This document shows, in pieces, positions 47,101 through 59,000 of a stretch of 64,000 nucleotides of DNA. A program made the translations under genes and the position numbers. The stretch's first letter is position 1; every line of letters starts with the position of its first letter. Source of the DNA: Paramyrothecium sp. XJ0827 (Eukaryota > Ascomycota > Sordariomycetes > Hypocreales > Stachybotryaceae); assembly GCA_020881915.1 (NCBI GenBank), contig JAJFPB010000002.1, positions 3,472,001-3,536,000 of the forward strand, in the 5' to 3' direction. The notes beneath the pieces were generated by a model. It had not been told where the DNA came from. It ran no database searches and saw nothing but the letters and a program-made list of their open reading frames with translations.

Positions 47101-49128
47101 GGCTTCAGGGAAGTTTGATCGTTGGCATGTGAACGACGAGGGGATGCTCTTGGATGCCCGAACACAAAGTGGGGGGAGTGGCCTCACGAAACGTGCAGTT
47201 GACATTGTGCAGCAACAGCTAGAAGAGGCGTCCCACTGGGGTCGATACACACTGCAGGAAAATATCGTACGAACATTGTCTGACGAGTTACAATATCTTT
47301 GCGACCAGAATTCCTTCCGGCTGGACCAACAATTACGGAATTGGGCCGGAAAATCATGGGAAGGCTCACGCCTTATACGTCTTTTGGAACGAGCTGCAAG
47401 AGTCCTGATGAGGAAAACGTATGTGAAAAGATACGTAATGCAAACGACGGATCATCTGCAGTGCATACGGTCACGACCACCACCAAGCCTCCCTGTACCG
47501 TCGGCTCCGACGGTTCTACCTTTCCACACCTTCACCACGCCGTTGGGAGCCAGAGACATTAGGATAATTTCTCAGCGCAACGCTCTCCGAATTTCTTGTT
47601 CGACGTTGCGGTCATCATGGCTTCCGCCCGTGGCATATTCACCCCCGCCTCCACCCAATCCCCGTCTCAATGTTGGTTATGTTTCATCGGACTTCAACAA
47701 TCACCCATTAGCTCATTTGTAAGTTGTGATCCTTCGAGATTACACCCCTTTGGGAGTGGATAGCTCACTAGCAACACAGAATGCAATCAGTGTTTGGATT
47801 TCACGATAGAAAACGTGTCAACGCAATCTGTTACGCCACCACACCAAGTGACAAGTCGGAACACCGATTGAAGATTGAACGTGAAGCTCCAATCTTCCGA
47901 GACGTCAGCAGTTGGCCGCCAGATAGGTTAGTTGAGCAAATCATCAGAGATGAGATTCACATCCTTGTGAATCTTAACGGTTACACGAGAGGCGCGCGAA
48001 ATGAAATATTCGCCGCTAGACCAGCGCCTATCCAAATGTCTTTTATGGGGTTCGCGGGGACGATGGGTGCCGAATGGTGTGATTATATCCTAGCCGATAC
48101 CACTGCTATTCCACCGAGCACCTTGCGCCCATGGAGGAACAATGTCGGTATTGAAGACGTTTTCAGGGATAATACGGAGGAGGAGGATGACCACGAATGG
48201 GTATACTCTGAGAACATAATATTCTGTCGTGATACTTTCTTCTGCTGCGATCACGCGCAATCTTGCGATCCCGGCGAGCGAGGTATTTCGTGGTCGGAAG
48301 AGGAACGAAGAAGATGGGAGATGCGGAAAGAGCTATTCCCTTCGATGTCTGATGACACCATCATCATGGGAAATTTCAATCAACTATACAAAGTAAGCCC
48401 CCCTTCCACTATGTCATCATGATCATCATGTACCCTTACATACCATGAATTTACTATCTGGAAGCATGGGCTAACTAGAGGACAACGTCTAGATCGAGCC
48501 TACGACGTTTCGAACCTGGCTTCGTATCCTAGCCCGAGTGCCTAAAGCGGTGCTCTGGCTGCTGCGGTTTCCTGAGATCGGAGAGGCGAATCTACGAAGA
48601 ACAGCTGAAGCATGGGCTGGTGGCGAAGTGGCTAGCCGCCTTATCTTTACGGACGTGGCACCCAAGAACAAGCACATATCACGCGCACGTGTGTGTGACC
48701 TTTTCCTTGATACACCAGAGTGTAATGCTCATACAACGGCGGCGGACGTACTGTGGTCGAGTACGCCATTGCTCACACTCCCCCGTTATTCCTATAAGAT
48801 GTGTTCAAGGATGGCCGCATCCATTCTGAAGGGCGCTCTTCCCAAAACTGAGGAGGGTGAAGAGGTAGCGTCTGAACTGATCGCCGCCGACGAGGTTGAA
48901 TATGAGCGAACCGCTATTCGGCTAGCCAGCAGCTTGGTATACACAACTACCGCACAGGGGTACTCTGTTGGTAGCGGACGACTTGCCGCAATCCGGAAGC
49001 TGCTGTGGGAGAGCAAATGGAGCTGTGGGCTTTTCGATACGCATAGATGGGTGAATGATGTGGAAGTGGCCTATGAGGAGGCCTGGCGACGATTCGTTGC
49101 AGGCCAGGGTGGCGACATCTACCTGTAG
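44188..49128 (+). CDS. O-GlcNAc transferase-like (GT41) protein with TPRs
   Basis: Four exons (44188-45692, 45751-47718, 47780-48392, 48493-49128) encode 1,573 residues. The first 450 or so are low-complexity, rich in Pro, Ser, His, Asn and Gln, and probably disordered. TPR helices follow around 455-560 and 840-940 (LHTNLGSLLKDIGQLDLAIQMYERA, LANAVKDRGRIKDAISYYRRA in part). The C-terminus is a GT41 catalytic domain: VGYVSSDFNNHPLAHLMQS (about 1144-1162), TFFCCDHA, NFNQLYKIEP, VLWLLRFPEIGEAN, and DTPECNAHTTAADVLWSSTP (about 1434). These correspond block by block to animal OGT, but the long insert that splits the animal catalytic domain is missing. Family members transfer GlcNAc (OGT) or fucose (plant SPINDLY) to Ser/Thr of nuclear and cytosolic proteins; which sugar applies here is unknown. 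Upstream ATGs were not favoured because the reading frame opens here. Confidence 0.9.
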
Positions 49129-52100
49129 CCGTGGGTTTGGCCTATTGGAGTTCCGGCGCAGTCATAAAGCGCCGCTTGTGACATCTCTCAGTTGGCTGGC
49201 TTTTGTGGGATTTTTTTTTTTGGCACGTTTTATTTGATTCTGTTGCAGTAGCACGGTCGGAGGGCATTATTCACGCGTGCCATTTGACCCAAGATCAAAT
49301 GCAGACTCCTGCGTTGAAGAAAGCAGAAGTACACACATGCAATTGGGGGAACCCATTGGTCTGCCTCTTCAGGATGACCCCAGACAACCATTTTTCGTAC
49401 CGCTTAGATTTGATACCCCTTTCATACAAAGTCTGATTAGTTCGACGTGTTTTCGCCGACTTCCATTGACACCACGACTTTTAATCTTCCTGGCTTGATC
49501 GTGATGCTGACGTGGATTTGCTCAGAGACGAAGCAACAATGGCGTTGCTGTGGACGCCGGGCAACATTGACTTGTCCTATGGAATCACTCGTTGCTCCAC
49601 GCTCAGCTCCCTGCCCTACATGGCGGCGCTCGAACTCGACCTGGCTGGAGAAAACGGGCTGAATGATTTGGTTGGGTTTGCTTGGATGTATAGATCTTTG
49701 TGCTGTCGTGAAAGTGCCTAGGATCCTCCCAGCACGACCACAGGACTAAATGTTCAGCCGTCTTCTGCTCCGACAAGGGTACCTTGTCAGCTAGGTAGAG
49801 ATTCCAGGCAAATGGTACACCGAGAAGGTGTTGACGCCTGCGGTTGCGCACACTACAGGGTGTGATTGTGGTCATGCTGGCAGAGACAAACATGTCTGGA
49901 GGAATAGTTGTTTGAGCAGGGCTGCTGTGGACTCTGAAGGACGTTGACGCACCCCAGAGGCCAGCCTAGTCAAACATGAACTTCAATCGACCTTTGTGTG
50001 CCTGGTCAATATGGCTTGGTTTCCGAAGGGCTTGAACCACCGATAAGAGCCTTCACAAAGCCATTTTGAAATGGAGAAGCGAATCGCACCAAAACTGTCT
50101 CATCTGGTCATCATCTGGGCACAGCCGGGCAATCGGCGAACCGAGAGAGCTGCCCGACCGGCTTTTCCATAAGGGCGAGTGGTGGCGTGGAGATGCAAAC
50201 GTTATATCTTGTGTGCGAAGAACGGAAAAGCAGTGGGTAACGGAAGCTCATAGGTACCGATGTTCGTCTGTTCCTCGCAGGACACCTGGTTCTGTTTCCA
50301 GGCGTCTTTCCCCGACTGTGCATATTTGCAAAACTCGGCGACCCCGCGGCTGCAATGCTCATGGTGTACACGGTATCATCATCCTACCTAGGGTAAGGTG
50401 GGTAAGGTACGGTAGGCTGAAGGGCGAAAATGGGAGGTGTAGCGGAAAATGGGAAGGGGTAAACGCCCCAGGCCCCGGAGCTCAGAGACATAGGAATCGC
50501 CTAAAGTGTAGGCCATCGCAAACAGTAGACGAGCCTCTGTGAAGCATATTCCGCGGCCCGGTGATGGCAAATTGAGAGGGACTTGGCGCAGCGCGACTCG
50601 TCTAGCCATCATACCTGACATAACCTAAGGCTACCGTACTTTACTGGACCGTACCAACGAGGAGCCCAGTACGCCCGGAGGTACCCAATGTGAAGTATTA
50701 CCAGCCCTATTTGCGTGGCCTGTTTAGATGGACAAGCCTCAGAAAGGAGGAAAGGTGGCTCGGGATGTAGGTATGGCGGGTTCAGTAAGGTTATGGGCGG
50801 AGGTAATTCAGTGCTAGACAGGGAGGGACCTCGGTCTGCGCGGCCCCTGCTTTTGGCCCAACAAGGTAACGGTACAGTGCGAGAGGGTTCCCTGCCTTTC
50901 GTTCCACCCCACCCCCTCCTTTTGTTTTTCTCTGCTGCACCACCCCAACGTCCGATCACCCTTTCTCAACACTTCACGCCCCCCCCCTGTTCTCCAGCCC
51001 AAACAGGCGCTCATACTGCCCTCACCCCTACCGTCTTCAGCAGTCTCGCACTCTCGCCCGCTGGAATGAACGAGGCCGGCCGGGACGATGGGAAACCATG
51101 ATTATATTCATCTTGTCTTTCCTTTCCGACGTTTCTTTTGCGGCGCACCGCTCGAGCCTGTCGGCCTAGTCCGTTCGCACCACATCCCGGGCTGGCATGT
51201 CGATGGGCTGTACCTATGATTTGGAAGGGGGAGTGGAAGGGACAGGGAGGGGCGTGGATCGCCCTGGATGTATCACCGCCATCCCAGACCAGACCCGGCG
51301 ATGCAGCAGATTGCAAGCATCGATTTGCGTGTGAGCTAAAGCTGGTAGACTATCCAGACCATGCAATTCATCACATTGCACGCCCTCGCACGCTCTCTCC
51401 TTGGCCACTCCCTGCCTGTCCCCTTCTGCCATGGCACTCGCTCACTTGCCCATGCACGGTATCCTCCATCCCGAATCCATCATCTACGCAGCCGCCCCCG
51501 GTGCGGTGGAGCCATGGCCACGCCGCCTCGTCTCAACAGCGTCCTTCCTGGTGGTAGATCCAGAAGGGTTGAAATGCAGGTCTCTACTCTAAAGTCAAAT
51601 CCTTGAAAACATCCCCCTTCCCCTCCTCCCCCAACATCAATCACCTACCCCATTGTCAACCAGTCTCGCGCCTTCCACATTCACAGTCCTTACGTCTTCT
51701 CTGGAGGTTCGTCTTATGGTCTAAGCCTATACAACCTCCCTGCTCAATCGAAGCGCAGTCTCTATAATCCCTCCAGCACACTACCAGTCATTGTTATGGT
51801 GTCTACCAGACAAAATCTACCAGATCAGCGCTCTTCCACCACAAGAGACGTTTCTTCTTATTGTCGCTAAACCACACAGCGTCTCGTGCACACCGCGCCC
51901 GTTGTGTGCCGTCGATTCCAACAACGTTGCCGCGTCGAAAACGTCTTCTGTAACCCGAACAACGGGCCGAGGAGTGTCATCATAAGCCTCGTCATAATTG
52001 CCTTGTCTTCGTCGTTGCCGTCTATCACCCCACCTATTACCTTTCCCTTTGGGTTTCGACCTGGCCAACGGCAGCTTCGTATCAGTCGGTTATCAGGACG

Positions 52101-52159
52101 GAGCCTGCGACCTACCATCCTGTATTCGTCAAATATCCTTTCACGAGACTCCTGACAGC
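49129..52159. other. 3-kb intergenic region upstream of flbD
   Basis: No gene supported; reading frames here are short and lack domain features. About 50385-50425 carries clustered GGTAAGGT/CCTAGGG words. From about 50880 the DNA becomes C/T-rich on the plus strand, strongest at 51600-51660, which suggests a long transcribed leader for flbD. The leader contains several upstream ATGs (for example 51361, 51401, 51791, 51998). Confidence 0.5.
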
Positions 52160-53029
52160 ATGACCATGGCTGGTCACCGAAGGGGTCCCTGGTCCAATGC
52201 CGAGGATTCATATCTCATGCAGCTGGTACAGACATTTGGCCCTCTAAACTGGGTCCGCATTTCACAAACCCTTGGCTCCCGGACTCCCAAGCAATGCCGG
52301 GAGCGTTATCATCAAAACCTCAAGCCAACACTCAACCACGATCCTATCACACCAGAGGAAGGCGCCCAGATTGAACAGCTAGTCCAAGAAATTGGCAAGC
52401 GCTGGGCCGAGATTGCCCGTCGCTTGCATGGGAGAAGCGACAACGCCGTCAAGAACTGGTGGAATGGCAGCCAAAATCGACGCAAGCGTCTCGACAGACG
52501 CCGGACTGTGCAGTCCAGGATGGGGTACGAGGAGGGCTTCTCCCGCCAAGGTCTTTCCATGGCTGTGCCGCCGCCAGCACTTCAATTACCACACATTGCT
52601 CGTGGCCATTCTCCGAGCCAACAGCGACTTCGAGGGTCCTGGGTAGAGGCTCCCCTACCATCTCCATCCACCACTGAGTCCACCGAGTCTGATTTCGGAT
52701 CAAATTACACTACATCACCAAGCCGAGCCTCAGCCTCACTGTACCGTCCTCTAGAACTACCGCCGCTCCGCACAATTCCCCAAGTCAACAGGGATGGGGG
52801 ACAACCATTACCAGGCGTGGATGCTCTGACGTCGCCCAGGGTGGTAGCGGCACCCGATACGCAGGCGTATCATGTTGGAGGCAGGATGCAACTTCCGACG
52901 GCCCCGAACTCGCCTACGCAACAGCAAAAGCAACAGCAACATCAATTGCGGCAGCGGCAACACAGTGAGGTAGATTCGAGCGCCCCGGACCGAGACTCGA
53001 GAATGGACGTTGCAACATTACTTGGCTAG
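52160..53029 (+). CDS. flbD: FlbD-like Myb transcription factor
   Basis: Encodes 289 residues without an intron, or 287 if the second ATG (52166) is used; the latter start, MAGHRRGPW, aligns best with Aspergillus FlbD. Two Myb repeats follow at once. Repeat one has GPWSNAED, GPLNWVRIS and PKQCRERYHQNLKP (third Trp replaced by Tyr). Repeat two has ITPEEGAQIEQLV, KRWAEIARRL and GRSDNAVKNWWN. The rest is Pro/Ser/Thr-rich, with a Gln-rich stretch near residue 255-270 and the ending MDVATLLG. In Aspergillus FlbD is a nuclear activator that, with FlbB, switches on brlA to start conidiation and also acts in sexual development. The frame is open back to an ATG at 51998, but that 54-residue extension is not like known FlbD proteins and is probably leader. 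Upstream ATGs suggest translational control. Confidence 0.9.
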   Translation: MTMAGHRRGPWSNAEDSYLMQLVQTFGPLNWVRISQTLGSRTPKQCRERYHQNLKPTLNHDPITPEEGAQIEQLVQEIGKRWAEIARRLHGRSDNAVKNWWNGSQNRRKRLDRRRTVQSRMGYEEGFSRQGLSMAVPPPALQLPHIARGHSPSQQRLRGSWVEAPLPSPSTTESTESDFGSNYTTSPSRASASLYRPLELPPLRTIPQVNRDGGQPLPGVDALTSPRVVAAPDTQAYHVGGRMQLPTAPNSPTQQQKQQQHQLRQRQHSEVDSSAPDRDSRMDVATLLG

Positions 53030-56000
53030 ACGATATTCAGGGTATATATCATTCCACAACATGACCAGGGCGGTCCAGGAAACAAGATGACGACGTGGCA
53101 AGGTGCCCTTCTGTCACAAATGCGAGAAGACGGGACCAAGCCTGCACCATCCCATGAAGAAGAAGGATCGTTTGCTGAAAGCTTGCGCTGCCCCTCAGCT
53201 TCTCTGAAGCTGCACACCTAGAGTGTCGGTTTACACATTGAAGAACATGAATTGCCGGCATATTGCTGTGATCAGTTAGTGTTGCTCCAGGGAAGCAGCA
53301 CAATCTCAACACAATAGCTTCCTAGCAACTAAGATGATCAAGGAATAGCTTCGCGGGCTTCTCAGGGGGGGGGGGGGAAATACACCAATGTATCATATAA
53401 TTAAAGTATACATACGTGCAGGTACCTACCTGCTCACATTAAGTTAATTCACGTCAAAAGTATTTTCTACCCTTGATGAGCCGATGAACAACAGCCGCAG
53501 TTGCGTCGTCAGTGCACTAGTTTCCGATTTACACCAAGTTAAGTAAAGGTGAGCTCAGGAGCGAGAAAAGGCAAGCATGTCGCAGAACCGCTCACGACCT
53601 ATCGGTGCTTTCATCGTCATGCCGCCCTCGAGCCTAAGCGGAAAACAGACCATGTCGGCTTCAACGACGGATCGGCTAAGAAATGGAAACGGAAGACTGG
53701 AGCAACTGAGACATCGCAACGGCCGGTGGGGATCTGTCATTTTGCCGATGAGCAGGAACGTTAGCGATCTCTCACCGCAGAACGCTAGCAGGCCATCGAC
53801 CTTGCCATCGAAACCTCGCCAAGTCTCCTTCCAATCAGGGCACAATAGCGTGGCGCGAGGGCGAGTCTGACGGACCGAAGCCCAGCCCTGGCCTTGCCGT
53901 CAACCGCATTTACGGGGTTTGTGCGGACTACGATAGGGCCGCTAACTTTAGGGTGATGCCACGGCCGTCGAAATAAAGTTTCACGACACCTTGGAAGTAT
54001 TTGGAAATAATCGAAAGCAGCTCATTCGCCCACTTGGAAATAGGTTTGTGCTACGAGACCCCTTGAGGACGCCATGCCCGTACCGATTGGCTTGGTCAGC
54101 GATGACAAGCTCGTTAACGCCGATGGAACAGAGCGGGAAGCAAAAGAATGAGTGAGTTGAATGAAGAGGCAAGACGTGCGGAGGCTGGCGGAGGAAAGGA
54201 TGTAGACCCCCCCTGTGCTTTGGGTTTCCCCCTCCCAATGCTAACCTTAGGAGACTTAGAAGACAAGAACAGGACGTACTGAACCAGGCAGGCTGAGCAA
54301 GCGCATGAACAAAGAGTCGGGCACCAGGAACAAAAAGCAAGGGGGAATCGGCAAGGGAATGGGACTAGAAGAAGTCTGGAGTCGTGGACAGGGATCGAGG
54401 AAATTGGCAGAGGATCGACGTAGATCCACCAAAATCCAGCATTTTCCTTTTTGGACCTGTTTTCGGTGCCGTGGCAGCACACGCTGGCACCAGCTCAAGG
54501 GCTGGAGCCACGTCCCAGATAGAAACGGCGTGCATGGGATGGGACCCATGCTCTTCAGCGGGATGCCCTGGCCTACTTTACCTCACAGTCACGATGCATG
54601 CAATCACTTACGAAGCAGAGGTCACCGAGCGGCGCAAAGCGGACACCACCCCTTCTTCACCCATCCAGATACCGTATTCCCGACAGGTACCTCGGGACCT
54701 AAAATGCTGTCGGAATCTTGCCTTAAGAACCGTACCTAGTCGCCAGACGAAGTAGCCATGTTATCTGACTCTAGGTGGAGTTAAGAAGGAGAGGAGCAAA
54801 GACATTGATAAAAAAGCAGCCTCGGGAGAGCACAGGCTTTCCAGGGCCCGAGAAAGACCATGTCGCCAGGTAATTGACTGCCAAAAGCCTGCGACAGGCT
54901 TCCTTGAAAGACAGTGCATCTAGATCTGTCTCTACGGGAGAAGAGTTGGTGCTTACTTTACCCCATCCAATCCAAGTTTATTAACTTGGTGATACCCAAT
55001 AATAAGGTACGCTTCGTGGGTGTGGAAGGCGTTTTTCCCAGCCAGGTGGTAGGGCCGGGCCAATGCCAGATACCTTCCCGCAAGAGCATAGTTTGGTGCG
55101 GCTGGTGGTGATCACGACAAGGGCCCTTGTCCTCAGCTGCTCGGCGTGAAGGGGGTCCGGATCCCTCTCCTTGGGCCAACGCCAGATGTGGATCTCCATG
55201 CTCCCATACGCAGCCCGCATTTTGCAACGGTGCGGATTGTCAGGTAACATGGCCCTCGGAGGTGGGACGTGCAGACTGCCCCAGCTAACGGGTAATAAAA
55301 CAGGTTGTCCGTCTCTCTCTTGGCACTTCCTGCACCCTCTCCAATCCAATCCTGGGGCGGACTGGTCGTGCTGAGCGTTGAGGTAACGTGGAACCAACGA
55401 CCTCATTAGCGGAATTGATGATCGACCGCGGAGCTGGGCCCGCTCCAAGAGCCCTTGTCCACCAGCTTGCTTCACTTTCCCAGGCGTGGTCGATATTGTG
55501 GCCAGGCCAAGCAAAACTACCCCAGCACCAAGTCGATCCCGGCGCAGCCCATGGCCATGTTAGACGAATGGGCCAATGGCCACAATTGTTCGAGCCTGCA
55601 AGGGAGAGCAAGGGCTGGGGCGAAGATACAGGGAGAAAGGCGAGCAGCGGAAGATGCATGATCCCATCCGAACCCGATACGCGATCAGCACAACGACCCA
55701 GAGGAATGGGAAGGCCATGCGATTTGGGGTGAACCCTTCAGTAAGCTTGTAATGTACGCACGACAAAGTTCGCTTGATGTCTGGGTATGTTGAGGTCCTC
55801 AGTAGTAGCCAATAGCTTGGCGAGACTGAGCATCACTTCTGCTGTTCCCCCCATCCTCGGGGGAGAAAAACGGCGTCTGGGCACCTGGGCGGTAGCCCAC
55901 TACCGTATGACACTAAATCTATCGACGTCACCAAGGCGCATGCATGTTTCTTCAAAACAAGGCCGCATCTGTGTACGTGTGATGCGATGAAGGGCAGGCA

Positions 56001-59000
56001 AAGTACATGACCGCCTGTACAGTACCAAGCTTCGTCACTTGGCCTGAAGATCTTGAACCTGCCCTGTCCGGAGCGTCCACTTCCCGGCGCTAGTCGCGAC
56101 CGTTTTGGAGCTCTCCTTTACTCACCGTTTGGCCGGCGTCGTCTCCAATGTGCCCTGAATACCCATGTCGGACGACACAGGGCATGGGTAGCGAATACAA
56201 ACAAGATGTGGAATTGATGCCGCCAGATCGGTTGACCACCCCGAGGTCATGACAGGGGCTTCGAGAGAACACAGCCTAGGATGCTGGCCTCAGCTATCCA
56301 CGCCTCTGGTGCACATGCTTGCAAGAAACCGTTGTGATGGACCCTCCAGCACAAGCGTCGGACGCCCTCCACTTTTCCCATGCCACCCCATGTCTCTGGA
56401 CACACTACAGACCCCCAGGCCGATAACATTCGGGGTGGATCCTCACCGTTTGGGAGGCGCTGGTCGGGGCATGCCAAACCGGTAGAAAAAGCACTTCCGT
56501 TGTGGTGACACAGCGCTAATGCCATAGATTTCCGGGACATGCATCGAGCCCAGGACTTGTATCAGTAATCAGTAAATCGCAGATGAAGGAAATGTCGATG
56601 CCTGTCGCAGGAATGCCATGATGATCGGAAAGCGTAAGCGTCCTTGCTTTTTCTCTCATTATTTTATCCCTACTCTTTTCTTCTCCGACCCTGGCGTCTG
56701 GCTCTCGCTGCTTCCGGTTACGAGCTGGAATTCTATCTTAGGCCATCACGGCTCGGTCCAGAAAATTGCACCGTCACACTGCATTTTTGTGTAAGCGGTG
56801 CTTTCTTGGAGAGCGGCGTGTCGTCGTCTCTGTTGTGTACACGATTCATCTGCTTGCGGGACTAGTGAGAGCTACAGTCCACCGTCCGCAACAAGGAACC
56901 GCGTGCAGCTCCAAGAGAACGGCATGCCTTAAGCAGGTCTTGCAAATACCTCACTTCCCTGGCCTGGTTGAACTGCCTGGGTCGGCTTCGGGCACGTACC
57001 GTAAACATCATAGCCCTTGCCTTGGCCGGAGTGATGGGCGGCTGTTGACTGGGGATTTTTGTTTCCGTTCGGCATCGTAGTCGGCTGTGGCTGGATCTCG
57101 TTTCTGACTGCTGTAACAGGCAAGGTGTCCACCAAATCGAAGATCATTACTGCGTTGACGGCATTTGGTTTGAAGGAGATTGACCGACAGCTTGGACTGG
57201 GGCGATCGGGCTGCTGCGCCGTTGGGAGATTCAGGAGGAGCAGGAGGAGGAGACCCTTGTGCTGATCCTGGCCCTCCCCTTGCAACACATTTTTCGTCCA
57301 TGAAAAAGAGTCCATGGTGCCCGTACACGGCGTGCAGCACTTCACATGGAATACTAAGGCAAGGTCCGGGGGCGTGAGTCGTTTCGATCTCGTCATCTGG
57401 AAGGCGGGCTCAGCGACTCCTACCTACCTTACCTTACGACTACATGCGCTGATGTGATAAGCCTAGCCACTCAGATGACCAACTCGCACCAATCCAGTCA
57501 TGTTCGGCTGAGGAAGACATGGCCTTGTTTGATGCAGGCCTCGAACCTGTTCATGCCGTCCGCACGATTTCCCGGGCTACGACCGGTCGTGTCTGCGAAA
57601 CTCTTACTCAACAAGCCGCCCGTTAGTGACAACAGGAGGCGACGTGCCATGCTCATTCCGTAGATATTACCGCTTGGGCTTCCAGAGCTGGACATCCTGG
57701 TTTCGCTGAACGCACCCCTGGTCACCCCCCGAAACTCGAAAATTGCGGCCCTGGCTCCGACCCTGGCCCTGGTCTTACTTGGCCCAGGTACTTCAGATTG
57801 AGCCTGGTCAGGGTGACAGGGCAGGTATCGGACCCCCGGCGGCCGAAAATTTTCGGGCGACGTTCTATGACCGATCGAAGGTGCTTTCGGACAAGAGCTA
57901 ACCTTACCATATACGGCGTACCCCTCCCCTCCCCCATCGCCAGGAGGCCACCCGTCCACCCTCCTCCTCTCCCTTTGCACCCGTCTCCCACCTCCCGTTG
58001 ACGGCGTCCGTCTGCGTCATCATCAACCGTGGTCCATGCAGCATCCGGGGCGTCCTAACGGCTTCCAACGCCAAGGGAACGGGTACGGTTCCTTAGGCGC
58101 ATACTGCGGCACGCCTCTAGGCTGCTCGTGGCTCTACTATGGCACGCCATCCTCGAAACAACGGCCCAAGCACAGCACTAGAGTCGGTCGATCTGCGCAT
58201 CACTTTGGCTAGAGGCCCCAGTCCGACGCTTCTCGGCGAGCCGTCGTCCCCGACCGTTTGCTGTCCGTAACGCAGCAAGGCCCCATCGTGATCCCATGGA
58301 CTCCCCAATCACTCACCCCGAACTGCATCCACTTCCGCAGCCTAGCATCCAAGTAGCTTGCCGAAATGCTTCACCCATCCATTTTGTGCCTTCGTGCCAA
58401 GCCTCCCGTCTTTAGGTAACCATGTCGGTCGGCTTGAGGCCACTGCTGCACCAACTTCGACCATCTGCCGCTACACTCGGTGGCTATATCGCACACTCGG
58501 CCACACAACAGACGGACAACGCCGACACTGTGCTGCACACGGCCGTCTAGCCCTTGCCAACGCTGCCTGGACGAACCCGGCGATCTGGGTTCATCGGTCC
58601 TCGCTTATCGCTGTCCGGGGCATCCCTGCAGCTACGCACACGTCCCTGCGGCTAGAACTTCTAAAGACACCCCACCCTCGTCCTCGCCCAGCCCTGGCAA
58701 TCTCTCTCCACAATCTAACCACTCATAAGTCAATCACCCGTACATATGTCTCACTTTAACCAGGAAAAGTACGCATTTTCAGCTTTGCCCTTCAAACCTG
58801 GGCACGAGAGAGGCATGGAGGCGACAGGTCTTCATACACCCACCACCTAGACTTCTGCCCGAAGGCAACACTCCAACGAGTGGACTCATTGGCATTGGCA
58901 GGGCTTACTCTGCTTTTCCGTTTCCGGCGTTTCTTCACCCCTTCTACCGTGATTTGCCCATCGCACCGTTGGCGTGAATAGGCAGACGCCCAACGGTTAG

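Noticed and set aside
50010..50110. B-box-like GGTTCAAGCCC on the minus strand as a tRNA gene
   Set aside because: No A box, acceptor pairing or cloverleaf could be built around it.
51998..52159. N-terminal extension of FlbD from the ATG at 51998
   Set aside because: The extension does not resemble FlbD, whose Myb repeat normally begins within ten residues of the start; more likely transcribed leader.
53549..58759. Many reading frames of 60 to 145 codons on both strands
   Set aside because: They overlap each other in several frames, lack domain features and have no consistent splice joins.
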